From Ruegeria sp. Ofav3-42 (GTDB lineage: Bacteria > Pseudomonadota > Alphaproteobacteria > Rhodobacterales > Rhodobacteraceae): DNA of 64,000 bases. Made by a program: the position numbers and the translations under genes. The notes under the pieces are model-generated. The model did not search any database. It was given only the letters and a program-made list of their open reading frames with translations, and was not told the DNA's origin. Below are positions 36,300-43,786 of the stretch, piece by piece. Within the stretch, counting starts at the first letter, position 1; each line of letters opens with the position of its first letter. The stretch is taken from assembly GCF_022347725.1 (NCBI RefSeq), contig NZ_JAKRGB010000004.1, forward strand, positions 186,001 through 250,000. Reading direction: 5' to 3'.

Positions 36300-36766
36300 T
36301 CGTCCGTCGAAGGCTGCGGCGGGCGCAGTTCGTGGACAAACTCCTCGAAATCATCGGCCGCCTGGAAATTCTTGTATACGCTCGCAAAGCGAACATAGGC
36401 GACGGTGTCGATCCGCGCCAGAGCTTCCATGACGATCTCGCCAATTTTACTGGACGGGATGTCGGTCTCGCCCATGCTTTCCAGACGGCGCACGATCCCT
36501 GAAATCATCTGGTCGATACGATCCGGTTCAATCGGGCGTTTCTGCATCGAAATGCGGATAGAACGTTCCAACTTGTCACGATCGAAATCTTCTCGCTTAC
36601 CGTTGGTTTTGATCACCACCAGATCACGCAACTGCACACGTTCGTATGTTGTAAATCGTCCACCGCAAGCGGGGCAGAACCGGCGCCTGCGGATCGCGAC
36701 GTGATCCTCTGCCGGGCGTGAATCTTTGACCTGAGTGTCGATATTTCCGCAAAACGGGCAGCGCAT
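36296..36766 (-). CDS. nrdR: Transcriptional repressor NrdR
   Basis: 156 residues. The zinc ribbon is C3, C6, C31 and C34 ([16 protein letters not shown]), followed by the ATP-cone domain ([20 protein letters not shown]). It represses ribonucleotide reductase genes when dATP is high. It heads the nrdR-ribD pair, a widely conserved neighbourhood in alphaproteobacteria. Confidence 0.96.
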   Translation of the reverse strand: MRCPFCGNIDTQVKDSRPAEDHVAIRRRRFCPACGGRFTTYERVQLRDLVVIKTNGKREDFDRDKLERSIRISMQKRPIEPDRIDQMISGIVRRLESMGETDIPSSKIGEIVMEALARIDTVAYVRFASVYKNFQAADDFEEFVHELRPPQPSTDE

Positions 36767-37028
36767 CCGCCGTCTCCTCGTCCCTTGTTCCGCCTCTTTT
36801 TGTAAGCACTATGGCTTACTTATCCACAACTATAGGGCAGCCGCTAGGATTTGGGTAGTCGGAATTTTTCACCGCAAGATAAAGGGGTCAGGTGAAATGT
36901 GCAGCGACCCGCCGGACGTGCGGCGCATTGCGGTGTTCGAACAGATAGATGCCCTGCTGTAGCGTGACACGATTTTTTTCACAGTTTGACAGAGATGTTT
37001 GCAGCAACTCACTTTTTGGTCTGAGCAC
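36767..37028. promoter_or_regulatory. Region upstream of nrdR with DnaA box and inverted repeat
   Basis: It holds GTAAGC-N6-GCTTAC (36802-36807 and 36814-36819) and, just after it, a perfect DnaA box TTATCCACA (36820-36828). Both lie 36-62 bases upstream of nrdR. A 21-codon plus-strand frame at 36897-36962 has a GGTGAA-type ribosome site but no recognisable product. The rest shows nothing and probably contains the left edge of the island. Confidence 0.5.
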
Positions 37029-37274
37029 CTAGTATCGGACATTTGGCGGTTCAGGGGGACGTGGAAGGTTAGGAACCGCAGATACGTTGTGGCGCTCCAT
37101 CCATTCCTTTACTCGCAGCCATCTATCCTGCGGCGCAGGCGTAAAACGATAGCTGTCCAGGTCTGCCATTGCCGTTTGCAATTCGGAGTACCACTGCACC
37201 TTCAGGCGCAGCTTGTGCGTCTTTGCCCAGGCGCGCACGGCGGACTCCCAGTCCCCCGCATCACGCTTCTCCAT
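37029..37274 (-). CDS. Small protein, possibly a C-terminal remnant
   Basis: 81 residues from ATG 37274, with aromatic and basic character (AVRAWAKTHKLRLKVQWYSELQ) and a Pro-rich tail. The same frame is open for about 35 codons upstream (to TAA at about 37381) and reads like protein (VWPNGIPFDLECE) but has no start codon. It may therefore be the tail of a longer gene that has lost its 5' end. I do not recognise the family. Confidence 0.5.
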   Translation of the reverse strand: MEKRDAGDWESAVRAWAKTHKLRLKVQWYSELQTAMADLDSYRFTPAPQDRWLRVKEWMERHNVSAVPNLPRPPEPPNVRY

Positions 37275-37434
37275 CTCGCATTCCAGGTCGAAAGGGATGC
37301 CGTTGGGCCAGACAGAAAATATCGCAGTACCCTCTTCTTGAACGGTTCGAGTGTTTAAACTGTGATCTTTGAAGCCGTTTTAAATAGGCCCTAAAGGTTT
37401 CCCTTGATGGCATTCTACCATCGCACTCACCAAG

Positions 37435-37680
37435 TTAGACGATCGCTCCGGCAGATACTCGCTTCAGATCTGGGAATGACCCCTGATAGCTTTCCGCCGC
37501 GGATTCAACATTCCCAAGAACATCACTACCCGGCGTATGGCAATTGACTTGTCGTCCCTCTTTTTGGGCTTCGTCCACTAAATCATTCAGCAAATTGTCG
37601 TCGAGCATTGGGCCCTCGACGCAAAAATGCTGCTTATCGTGGTCCACTACGATCACAACGAATGGCTGCATATTCGACAT
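37435..37680 (-). CDS. Small hypothetical island protein
   Basis: 81 residues. A beta strand (PFVVIVVDHDKQHFCVEGPM) is followed by a helix (DDNLLNDLVDEAQKEGR) and a loose C-terminus. There is no signal peptide and no recognised family. It lies in the minus-strand island run between two other small genes. Confidence 0.6.
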   Translation of the reverse strand: MSNMQPFVVIVVDHDKQHFCVEGPMLDDNLLNDLVDEAQKEGRQVNCHTPGSDVLGNVESAAESYQGSFPDLKRVSAGAIV

Positions 37681-37713
37681 TTTTCTACGTCTCCCATTTG
37701 ATGATTTCCGATT

Positions 37714-38010
37714 TCAGGATTCTTGTCGGGCTTTAACGCGTTCCAAGTCGGCGCTCAGGTCGCCCAATGACCGGGCTGGTGTAACCGGAGCATCAGCCAG
37801 GGGAACTTCAGCGCGCTCCTGCGGCGCAAGGCTATCCCGTATCTCAGTCAAAAGTGAGATCACCCGCTCGACCGCCATGAACAATACCCCTGCGATCGCC
37901 AGAGAAAGTGCCGTTGGTAGCAAGTGAACAGGCCCCTCAACCACCACAACGAACACCGCGAATGCTGCGAGCGCCCAACAAGAATAAGCGATCCAGGACA
38001 GAACTTTCAT
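37714..38010 (-). CDS. Small two-helix membrane protein of the island
   Basis: 98 residues from ATG 38010. Two membrane helices (about 4-22 and 28-48) are followed by a soluble tail with a helix (VERVISLLTEIRDSLAPQER) and a basic end. A GGAG lies upstream of this ATG; the frame is open to 38082. The layout resembles small phage or plasmid membrane proteins, but no family is recognised. Confidence 0.6.
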   Translation of the reverse strand: MKVLSWIAYSCWALAAFAVFVVVVEGPVHLLPTALSLAIAGVLFMAVERVISLLTEIRDSLAPQERAEVPLADAPVTPARSLGDLSADLERVKARQES

Positions 38011-38119
38011 CTTCAAAAAACTCCAAAAATTTGATCCGGACCCTGAACGGTTTTCTGCAGCACAGCAAGGCGATTCGCTCACCTAAGAGCGGTCCTTGAT
38101 TGGTGGCGGCCGCTTCTAG

Positions 38120-38248
38120 TCAGCTATCCTCCGCCATCAGCATCAGGTTCTCGACCTGAGCCTCACCCACGCCGCGCTGGCGATCTTCGCCAATAATAAC
38201 ATCGGCGATTGGGACACGTTTGATATTACCCCCATTGAGCAGCTTCAT
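38120..38248 (-). CDS. Truncated ParB-like N-terminal fragment
   Basis: 42 residues (MKLLNGGNIKRVPIADVIIG at the start). The segment IKRVPIADVIIGEDRQR followed by VENLMLMAEDS fits the beginning of a ParB-like nuclease domain, where a region like LAESI would follow, but a TGA ends it. A complete ParB-type domain is at least twice as long. AGGTGG precedes the ATG. In Mu-like phages of Rhodobacteraceae a ParB-type gene sits among the early genes; whether this fragment works is doubtful. Confidence 0.6.
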   Translation of the reverse strand: MKLLNGGNIKRVPIADVIIGEDRQRGVGEAQVENLMLMAEDS

Positions 38249-38295
38249 TTGTGGCCACCTAGGGGCAACTGCGCGAAAGTTGCCTGCTCGTTCAT
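38245..38295 (-). CDS. 16-codon ORF linking two island genes
   Basis: A 16-residue frame (MNEQATFAQLPLGGHK) that starts in an ATGA with the stop of the gene upstream and ends in an ATGA with the start of the ParB-like fragment. AGGGG lies 7 bases before the ATG. It may be a coupling leader, or a piece of the ParB-like protein separated by frameshift. Coding is uncertain. Confidence 0.35.
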   Translation of the reverse strand: MNEQATFAQLPLGGHK

Positions 38296-38414
38296 CCCAT
38301 TGCCCCTGCTATCCAAGCCATCGCCACCAGCATCACGACCAGTGCGCAGCCTCCCAAAAAGTCACATGAAAACGCTTTTGGTGTCGGCCAGACCCGACGC
38401 ACCCAGCCCCGCAT
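38292..38414 (-). CDS. 40-residue single-helix membrane peptide
   Basis: MRGWVRRVWPTPKAF is followed by one membrane helix (FLGGCALVVMLVAMAWIAGA) near the C-terminus. The ATG overlaps the stop of the 81-residue gene by one base (TGATG). The positive N-terminus suggests an inside-to-outside topology. No family is recognised; small phage membrane peptides of this size are common. Confidence 0.5.
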   Translation of the reverse strand: MRGWVRRVWPTPKAFSCDFLGGCALVVMLVAMAWIAGAMG

Positions 38415-38659
38415 CAGCCGTACACTCTCTGGTGCCGAGCGCGTGCGAGCTCTGCCTGCACAGTGCCGCTGAGGCTCTTCAATAGCCCCAAGCGAAATGC
38501 GCAGGCCTCATCTGTAATCTCCGAAACCCACTGGATGGCCAGCGCCAACCGCAAATCGTCACTTAGTCCGTCGGCGATGACTTCGATCTCGGCGAACAGA
38601 GCACTGGCCGTTTGGTCAAAAGGAGCCTTGCTGTGTGTAAATGCGCCGTTCGGTCCCAT
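38414..38659 (-). CDS. Small helical island protein
   Basis: 81 residues from ATG 38659, with GGGAG 8 bases upstream (GTG 38674 is an alternative). It is predicted helical (ASALFAEIEVIADGLSDDLRLALAIQWVSEITDEACAF) without signal or membrane segment. It starts 5 bases after the Ner-like gene and ends overlapping the membrane peptide gene. No family is recognised. Confidence 0.6.
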   Translation of the reverse strand: MGPNGAFTHSKAPFDQTASALFAEIEVIADGLSDDLRLALAIQWVSEITDEACAFRLGLLKSLSGTVQAELARARHQRVYG

Positions 38660-38664
38660 TGTAT

Positions 38665-38957
38665 TTACTCCCACCCGCGCTCATTCAGCGAATGAGCGGT
38701 CTCATTCGCATGCTGGCGCACGATTTCGGTGTAATGGCGGGCGACCATTTTTGGCCCCGCGCGTTCGATCAGCATTGCAAGCTGCTCCCGCCCCTGGCAC
38801 CGCTGGTCTGGCCAAAAATCGCATTGCGAACCGAGCTTGGGTGGAGCCCTTGCTCTTCACACCAGTCGGTCAGACTGATGCCCTGGGTACGAAGCACCCC
38901 CAAGATCACATCATAAAGGATTGTCCCAGGCCGGTATGGGAAAGGCTTTTTATCCAT
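38665..38957 (-). pseudogene. Ner/Nlp-like phage DNA-binding protein, frameshifted
   Basis: The first frame gives 62 residues (PFPYRPGTILYDVILGVLRT, then LTDWCEEQGLHPSSVRNAIFGQ), which is the helix-turn-helix of Ner-like phage regulators. In a G-rich run near 38800 the natural continuation lies in another frame: EQLAMLIERAGPKMVARHYTEIVRQ, ending at TAA 38665. Joined, the two frames make a protein of about 95 residues. Either a real frameshift, a sequencing error or slippage could explain it. It is divergent from the phage-type repressor. Confidence 0.72.
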
Positions 38958-38999
38958 GCTAGTTCCGCCTAATGCGTTTCGTGGTTGTTACGCACTGTA

Positions 39000-39048
39000 G
39001 GTAGTCATTTGACTACCTTCAAGAAGCAATGGTTGTCATTTGGCGACC
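39000..39048. promoter_or_regulatory. Twin operators between phage repressor and Ner-like gene
   Basis: GGTAGTCATTTGACTACC (39000-39017) is a perfect palindrome, and GGTTGTCATTTGGCGACC (39031-39048) is a related imperfect copy 31 bases on, about three helical turns. They lie in the 109-base gap between the divergent Ner-like and repressor genes, the usual place for lysogeny control sites. Confidence 0.82.
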
Positions 39049-39066
39049 TTTTTGTGGTGGTGGGAT

Positions 39067-39864
39067 ATGGCGACGTTAGGTGAACGGTTAAGAGAAGAAA
39101 GAGAGCGCCTCGGATTGAGCCAGGTCGCATTTGCCGAATTAGGTGGCGTCGGAAAACACGCTCAGATCAATTACGAAAGCGGCAAACGAAAGCCCGACAG
39201 TAACTATCTCACAGCCATCGCCGATGCCGGAGTAGACGTTCTCTATGTTCTGACAGGGGAGCAAAACGTGGTCACAGCGCACACAGTGGCAAAAGGTGCT
39301 GAGGCGATTTCTTCGGCCTTACGTGGCGGAGCACGGTTCGAGACAGTATTGCCCCACACCCGTACCGCAGCACAGACACCTGAATCGTCTAACCATTCCA
39401 TCTTCATTGATGGCACAGACTATGCCACAGTCGCCCGTTACGATGTTGAAGCTGCAGCCGGCCCAGGCACAACAGTCGACCTCGTCGAGCAAGCTGACCG
39501 TGTCGCATTTCGCCGTACTTGGCTGGATCGGATTGGTGTCAAGCCCGAGAACGCGGCCCTGCTTCGCGCTCGAGGACACTCAATGGAGCCATTTATCTGG
39601 GACGGCGATCTGCTGATGATCGATACGACCAGGATTGACCCGGACTTGTTCCGGCGCGGCCGCAAAGGAATCCAAGATGCTATTTTCGTGCTTGAGTACG
39701 GGGGCGATCTGCGCGTCAAATCTGTGCGCCGACCGGAACCAGACAAAGTATTAGTCTACTCCGAGAAAGGTCATCGGTATGACCCTGAGGTCTATCAAGG
39801 CGAAGAGATTAACAACCTACGGTTCGTTGGTAGGGTCGTCTGGTGGGCTCATACCGCTGTCTAA
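39067..39864 (+). CDS. Phage-type repressor: XRE helix-turn-helix with S24 peptidase-like domain
   Basis: 265 residues. The N-terminal HTH (LGERLREERERLGLSQVAFAE, then HAQINYESGKRKP) is followed by an S24/LexA-like C-terminal half with a possible cleavage bond A131-G132 (DVEAAAGPG), catalytic Ser 172 (RGHSMEPFI) and Lys 218 (RVKSVRR). It resembles CI-type repressors that cut themselves during the SOS response. ATG 39067 follows a GGTGG site; the frame is open from 39040. Confidence 0.9.
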   Translation: MATLGERLREERERLGLSQVAFAELGGVGKHAQINYESGKRKPDSNYLTAIADAGVDVLYVLTGEQNVVTAHTVAKGAEAISSALRGGARFETVLPHTRTAAQTPESSNHSIFIDGTDYATVARYDVEAAAGPGTTVDLVEQADRVAFRRTWLDRIGVKPENAALLRARGHSMEPFIWDGDLLMIDTTRIDPDLFRRGRKGIQDAIFVLEYGGDLRVKSVRRPEPDKVLVYSEKGHRYDPEVYQGEEINNLRFVGRVVWWAHTAV

Positions 39865-39972
39865 AGACTGCGAAACGCCGTGAAAAAAGGTAATTGTAAC
39901 CAATTCAATCACTAATTAGGCGAGAAGGCCACCAAGCCGCCATTCGCTGCACGTGCAGCAAGGTTGAAGAAG

Positions 39973-40683
39973 CTAATCTTCGAAAAAACCTTGAAGATCA
40001 TTTCTCAGCTCTTTTAGGTCATCAATGTGAGCTGAGCAGTTGGTACTTAGTTCCTCAAAACTGAGCATTGACACAGCGCGTTGAACGTCGGACTTACTCT
40101 TTTCATAAGTCATGCCAACCGCGCTATACAATTTCTTTAAATCTTCTGCTGGGGTTTGGATCTCGTGCGAAGATTGTGGGGCAGGAAGATAATCCAAGAT
40201 TTCCATAACTCGTGCGTTTGTAAGATCACTGTGGAGTCTCAAGAAGTGGGTGTTTTCTGCGAGAAACCAGGCTTCAGTTTCAATAACAGCCAGCCGAATA
40301 CCAATGTCGTCCTTGTCTGCTAGCACACTGGCGATGCCGGACCTCAACCTTTCGGTTTGATCAACTCTCTTTGGCCTCACGTCTTGTAGACCGATTATCT
40401 TTTCGAAGCCTTTGCTTTTCAGATTCTCATAGTTGTCCCTGATATCAGTAACTACCCGGCTATCCGAGCTAGAGTTGGTGACTAGAATGTAGTGGGTCGT
40501 TTCACCACCCGGACCCACGGTTTCGTCACTCACCTCTATGAATTGTCGGGGAAGCTTTGATGATCCACCGAAGCCTGAAAGTTCTTCTATCTCCACGGTT
40601 CGAGGAGAAGCGAGGAATTTAATGAGTTCCACAACAAAGATGGCCTCAGTCTGGCCTTCAACATAAATCGCAATTTTTTTCAT
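39973..40683 (-). CDS. TOPRIM-like protein of a two-gene ATPase system
   Basis: 236 residues. The N-terminus KKIAIYVEGQTEAIFVVELI has the TOPRIM-type glutamates (E9, E13) after a beta strand. Further acidic positions are D74 and D80, D101 in GLQDVRPKR, and E135/E137 in VIETEAWFLAE, a layout like the OLD, DUF4435 or DUF4276 group of predicted nucleases. The start lies 4 bases after the ATPase stop. G+C is clearly below that of the host genes. A role in phage defence is inferred from the pairing. Confidence 0.75.
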   Translation of the reverse strand: MKKIAIYVEGQTEAIFVVELIKFLASPRTVEIEELSGFGGSSKLPRQFIEVSDETVGPGGETTHYILVTNSSSDSRVVTDIRDNYENLKSKGFEKIIGLQDVRPKRVDQTERLRSGIASVLADKDDIGIRLAVIETEAWFLAENTHFLRLHSDLTNARVMEILDYLPAPQSSHEIQTPAEDLKKLYSAVGMTYEKSKSDVQRAVSMLSFEELSTNCSAHIDDLKELRNDLQGFFED

Positions 40684-40687
40684 AGGG

Positions 40688-41833
40688 TCAATTTGAAAGG
40701 AAATCCGTGGCGAGAAGGTCAAAATTGCTGAGGCCCGTGAACTCGAACTCTTCGAATTTTTCTTTCGAGTTGCGTACATTGAACGCCTTGACCACATGCC
40801 CACTTCTTCTAAGAACGTTCCAATGCTCCAACGGGACCGAATTCAAAATAAAGCGGTCATTGCTGGCCAAAATAAGCTGAAATCCCTCATTTTTGGATTT
40901 CTCAATTAAAAGTGTGACGAGTTTAGAACTGCGTTCAAAATCAAGCCCATCACCGACATCATCTGCGACCAGGCAACTGAGCTCATTTTTCCTAAGCCGA
41001 TAGTTCACGTGAACTATCGTCGCAATCGCGGCAAACATACCTGAAGAAATATTGAACTGTTCTACGTCACACTCAAGATCTTCTTCTCGTAGGTACAACC
41101 CAATTAGGTCGCCGGGTACCGGATCCTGCGGATAGAATTTTTCTACCTTCTTGGTTCCAATTTTTGTAACTGGATATCCTACCGTCCGTAGGTCAGCCGC
41201 AATTGCATCACCAAAACCGTCAAACTCTTCAACCCCACGACGCATCAGCTCAACCACCTCCGCCTGATACGAAGGATCACCGCTATCTTGTTGAACGCTT
41301 GAATGCACCAGTAGCGTCAAAGTCTTTCTGGACGCCTTGTCTAAATTTAGGTGAAAAGTCTTTTTCCCCCAATCACTTAACGGGATTAGATATGGATGTT
41401 GGATTTTGTCCTGCCTAGATGAAACTGCAATTTGGTCGGTTGGTGCTTGAAATTCTACTAACTCAGGATCGTTGGATTTTCGCTCTAACCTGATTTCTCC
41501 TTCACCATCTTGCCCACGATCGATCAAGATTGTGACGTCCTTGCCAACCTGCCGGATTAGCCTTTCTTTTTGGACTTTTCGGTCTTTGACCTCCAATTGG
41601 TATGCCAATTCTCCTACTTCATCAGCGAAGACAACATCCCAAACACCATCCGCTAAAGACTTGCTCCTTCCCGAGAGGAGGTTAGACAGCGCAAAAATAA
41701 CACTGAGGGTTCGCGACTTCCCGGTCGCATTTCTACCGACTATCAAGTTCTGGTCACATAAATCCATTTGCTCCAAAACCCACTCACTTGGTAGGTTTTT
41801 ATGTTCAGAGTATGAAATCGATTGTAGGCGCAA
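40688..41833 (-). CDS. SMC/OLD-like AAA ATPase of a two-gene system
   Basis: 381 residues from TTG 41833, which has GGGAG 5 bases upstream. Motifs: Walker A GRNATGKS (33-40), ABC-like signature NISSGMFAA (261-269), Walker B LVADD (288-292), D-loop GLDFERS, and a switch region LILASNDRF. The middle part replaces a coiled coil with a mixed domain. This is the ABC-type ATPase of OLD, PARIS or AbiL-like defence pairs in outline. Hand counts give 37% G+C at 40861-40920 and 40% at 41041-41100. Confidence 0.8.
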   Translation of the reverse strand: MRLQSISYSEHKNLPSEWVLEQMDLCDQNLIVGRNATGKSRTLSVIFALSNLLSGRSKSLADGVWDVVFADEVGELAYQLEVKDRKVQKERLIRQVGKDVTILIDRGQDGEGEIRLERKSNDPELVEFQAPTDQIAVSSRQDKIQHPYLIPLSDWGKKTFHLNLDKASRKTLTLLVHSSVQQDSGDPSYQAEVVELMRRGVEEFDGFGDAIAADLRTVGYPVTKIGTKKVEKFYPQDPVPGDLIGLYLREEDLECDVEQFNISSGMFAAIATIVHVNYRLRKNELSCLVADDVGDGLDFERSSKLVTLLIEKSKNEGFQLILASNDRFILNSVPLEHWNVLRRSGHVVKAFNVRNSKEKFEEFEFTGLSNFDLLATDFLSN

Positions 41834-42128
41834 TCTAGCTCTCCCAAGTGCATGTCGAATGCCAGCTTTAGTAGTATATATTTGTTAACCGATGACTATA
41901 AGCTTCTCCCCGCAGAAGAAAGTACTCGCTTGGGCACATGACACTAAATCTCATTGCAATTTTGTGGGACAAATTGATGCGCCTGCAGCATCCTTAAGAT
42001 GATCCAAAGTCCGCTAAGGGCTCTACGCACCAGTTCGGGCACGTCGCAGAGAAAGTCGGTAGCGAGCCCATATTGACCTCATTCAGCGATGCAGCCAATG
42101 TCGGCTTTCAAGAGGTTGGGTTTGCTAA
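41834..42128. other. Non-coding stretch upstream of the ATPase gene
   Basis: 295 bases between divergent genes. It is A+T-rich near 41870-41890, where the minus strand reads AATATATACTACT with a possible TATACT -10 element for the ATPase operon. No convincing -35, gene or repeat is seen. Confidence 0.4.
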
Positions 42129-42719
42129 ATGGTTCCAAAACTTTTCAAGACACGATGCATTGCTGCGTTGGCGGTAGCCCTCTGGTTATGGGGCAACCCG
42201 ATTCACGCACAGAACTTGGTGCAAGATTTTGAAAACCTCTTTGAACGTTGTCGCGTGTCTGTAGAAACGAGTTCAGTTTTTGACAGCAGAGGGCTTCAAA
42301 GGCAGGAAGTTCCACAGCGCCATGAACGTGATTGGGGTATGTCTTCGGCGCAAGAGGCTTGGGTTTCACCGGGATCAGAATGGTATGTTTTGCTTACGGA
42401 ATGGACTTCTAGAGATGGCACGAAACGGCATCTATGCAATATTTTTTTGAACGAGGAAGAGTACATTCTGGGTTCTGTTGAACAAGCGCTGCTTCTGCGA
42501 CACTTTTTGATGAAGCAAGTCGAGTTAATCAGTGCCGGAACTCATGAAAACGAAGTGCAACTATCTCCCATATCGCCATTAATTAATGCCGCATTCTTGC
42601 TTTCAGGGAAGAACCCAAAGGGCTGCATCGTAATCAACAGTTTTGCGTTTTCGCCCGACGGCATGTTCTTTTCAGCAGGGTCTGGCGAACAGGCCGTGAA
42701 GCCCTGCGAAGCTGAATAG
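42129..42719 (+). CDS. Secreted protein of unknown function
   Basis: 196 residues with a signal peptide (CIAALAVALWLWGNPIHA, cleaved before QNLV). The mature part has three Cys (C41, C102 and C190 or so) and a mixed beta pattern (WVSPGSEWYVLLTEWTSRDG). I recognise no family. Its G+C is lower than core genes and it lies alone at the right side of the island, so it was probably acquired. Confidence 0.65.
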   Translation: MVPKLFKTRCIAALAVALWLWGNPIHAQNLVQDFENLFERCRVSVETSSVFDSRGLQRQEVPQRHERDWGMSSAQEAWVSPGSEWYVLLTEWTSRDGTKRHLCNIFLNEEEYILGSVEQALLLRHFLMKQVELISAGTHENEVQLSPISPLINAAFLLSGKNPKGCIVINSFAFSPDGMFFSAGSGEQAVKPCEAE

Positions 42720-43339
42720 ACAGGCGGTTCCAGTATGATCGGCTGAACCACAAGCGGTCATTTGGCGGAAGAAATCGAAAGACAATTAAGTCCCGCTCAC
42801 CAGCAATTTGTGACCATGTGTTGAATGTCTAGAATATGCGGTTCGCGACCTGCTGCGAGAGCGAAAGACAGATGGCAACTAACTTCCGGTAAGGGCTCTT
42901 TGCAGGCGTTCGAAGCTAACAGTATTGGTCGACAGGCGGCGCAAAATGGCAGGCGCCAGAGATACTCTGAGCCACCTCGATGACCCATAGGCACCTTGAG
43001 ATTTGGTCCAAGATTCGTTCTAGGTTTAGCGGATTGACGGTCCGCGCCTGACTTCACCTAAGATTCTGTTTTGTGAAGATAAATCCCTTTCCTAGAACTC
43101 CCGCAGAAACTTAGAAGCCGAATTCTAAGTTCAGAAGCACGAAAACCATCATTCAAGAGGGCTTCACCACACTTTCACTGCCGTTTTAAGCCTAATTCAA
43201 TGGGGTTTGCGCGTCCTCCGAGCAGGCAGCCGGTTAAACACTCCTCAGGTCCCTCACAGCTCTCTCAGCGCCCGATTTTGGGGTTTGTGCATGACAACGC
43301 GGTTTCAACACCCCCACCGCCTCGTTTCCCGTTGTGCCC
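42720..43339. other. Non-coding stretch at the right side of the island
   Basis: 620 bases without a supported gene. Only a 9-bp hairpin (AACTTAGAA 43108-43116 with TTCTAAGTT 43123-43131) and short unconvincing frames are seen. Some parts look like decayed coding DNA, but I recognise no protein. Confidence 0.5.
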
Positions 43340-43768
43340 TTATTTTTTTGACCTTCCGAAGTCTTCCGGTCTCTGCGGGCCTCTTCCGGGTTCACTGCAG
43401 GAATAAGTGTCAACTAACACCTGCCACGTCCCCAGCACCGGCTGCCCTGCAGATACAGGAACAGACAGCGAGACAGGCAACAGAGCAGCCTTGATATGGG
43501 CTGGCATATCGTCTGGGCCTTCGTAGGTATGCTTCAGATAGGCCATCGCAGGATGATCGGACGGTGGTACCAGCCTTTCAAAAAAGGCGCGCAGGTCCGT
43601 TTGCACTTCGGGATCGGCATTTTCCTGAATGGCCAGCGAACACGAGGTATGCCGCACGAACAACGTCAGCAAACCGTCGCCAGAGACCGAGTTGAGCCAG
43701 TTGCGCACGTCCGAGGTGAATTCGTACAGCCCCGGACCCTTCGTCGAAATATTTAACTCGGTCTGCAT
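43340..43768 (-). CDS. YjbQ/UPF0047 family protein with replaced C-terminus
   Basis: 142 residues. Residues 1 to about 113 are a normal YjbQ protein (LLTLFVRHTSCSLAIQENAD, PSDHPAMAYLKHTYEGPDDMPAHIKA, PVLGTWQ), a family linked to thiamin phosphate synthase activity. After GTWQ the conserved ending (a GIYLxEHRxxxHxR-type segment) is missing, and an unrelated VLVDTYSCSEPGRG tail runs to the stop. The break is near 43420 and may be the edge of the island. The altered enzyme may not work. Confidence 0.8.
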   Translation of the reverse strand: MQTELNISTKGPGLYEFTSDVRNWLNSVSGDGLLTLFVRHTSCSLAIQENADPEVQTDLRAFFERLVPPSDHPAMAYLKHTYEGPDDMPAHIKAALLPVSLSVPVSAGQPVLGTWQVLVDTYSCSEPGRGPQRPEDFGRSKK

Positions 43769-43786
43769 ATGGCGATCAGTCCTGGA

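Noticed and set aside
36897..36962. A 21-codon frame with a ribosome-site-like GGTGAA
   Set aside because: No recognisable product, no coupling to a neighbour; too short to support.
38960..39000. A third operator copy (GGTTGTTACGCACTGTAG at about 38983)
   Set aside because: It matches the other two operators only in the first half; not better than chance by eye.
42797..43057. An 86-codon minus-strand frame in the island's right part
   Set aside because: No protein-like pattern, no start context, no neighbour support.
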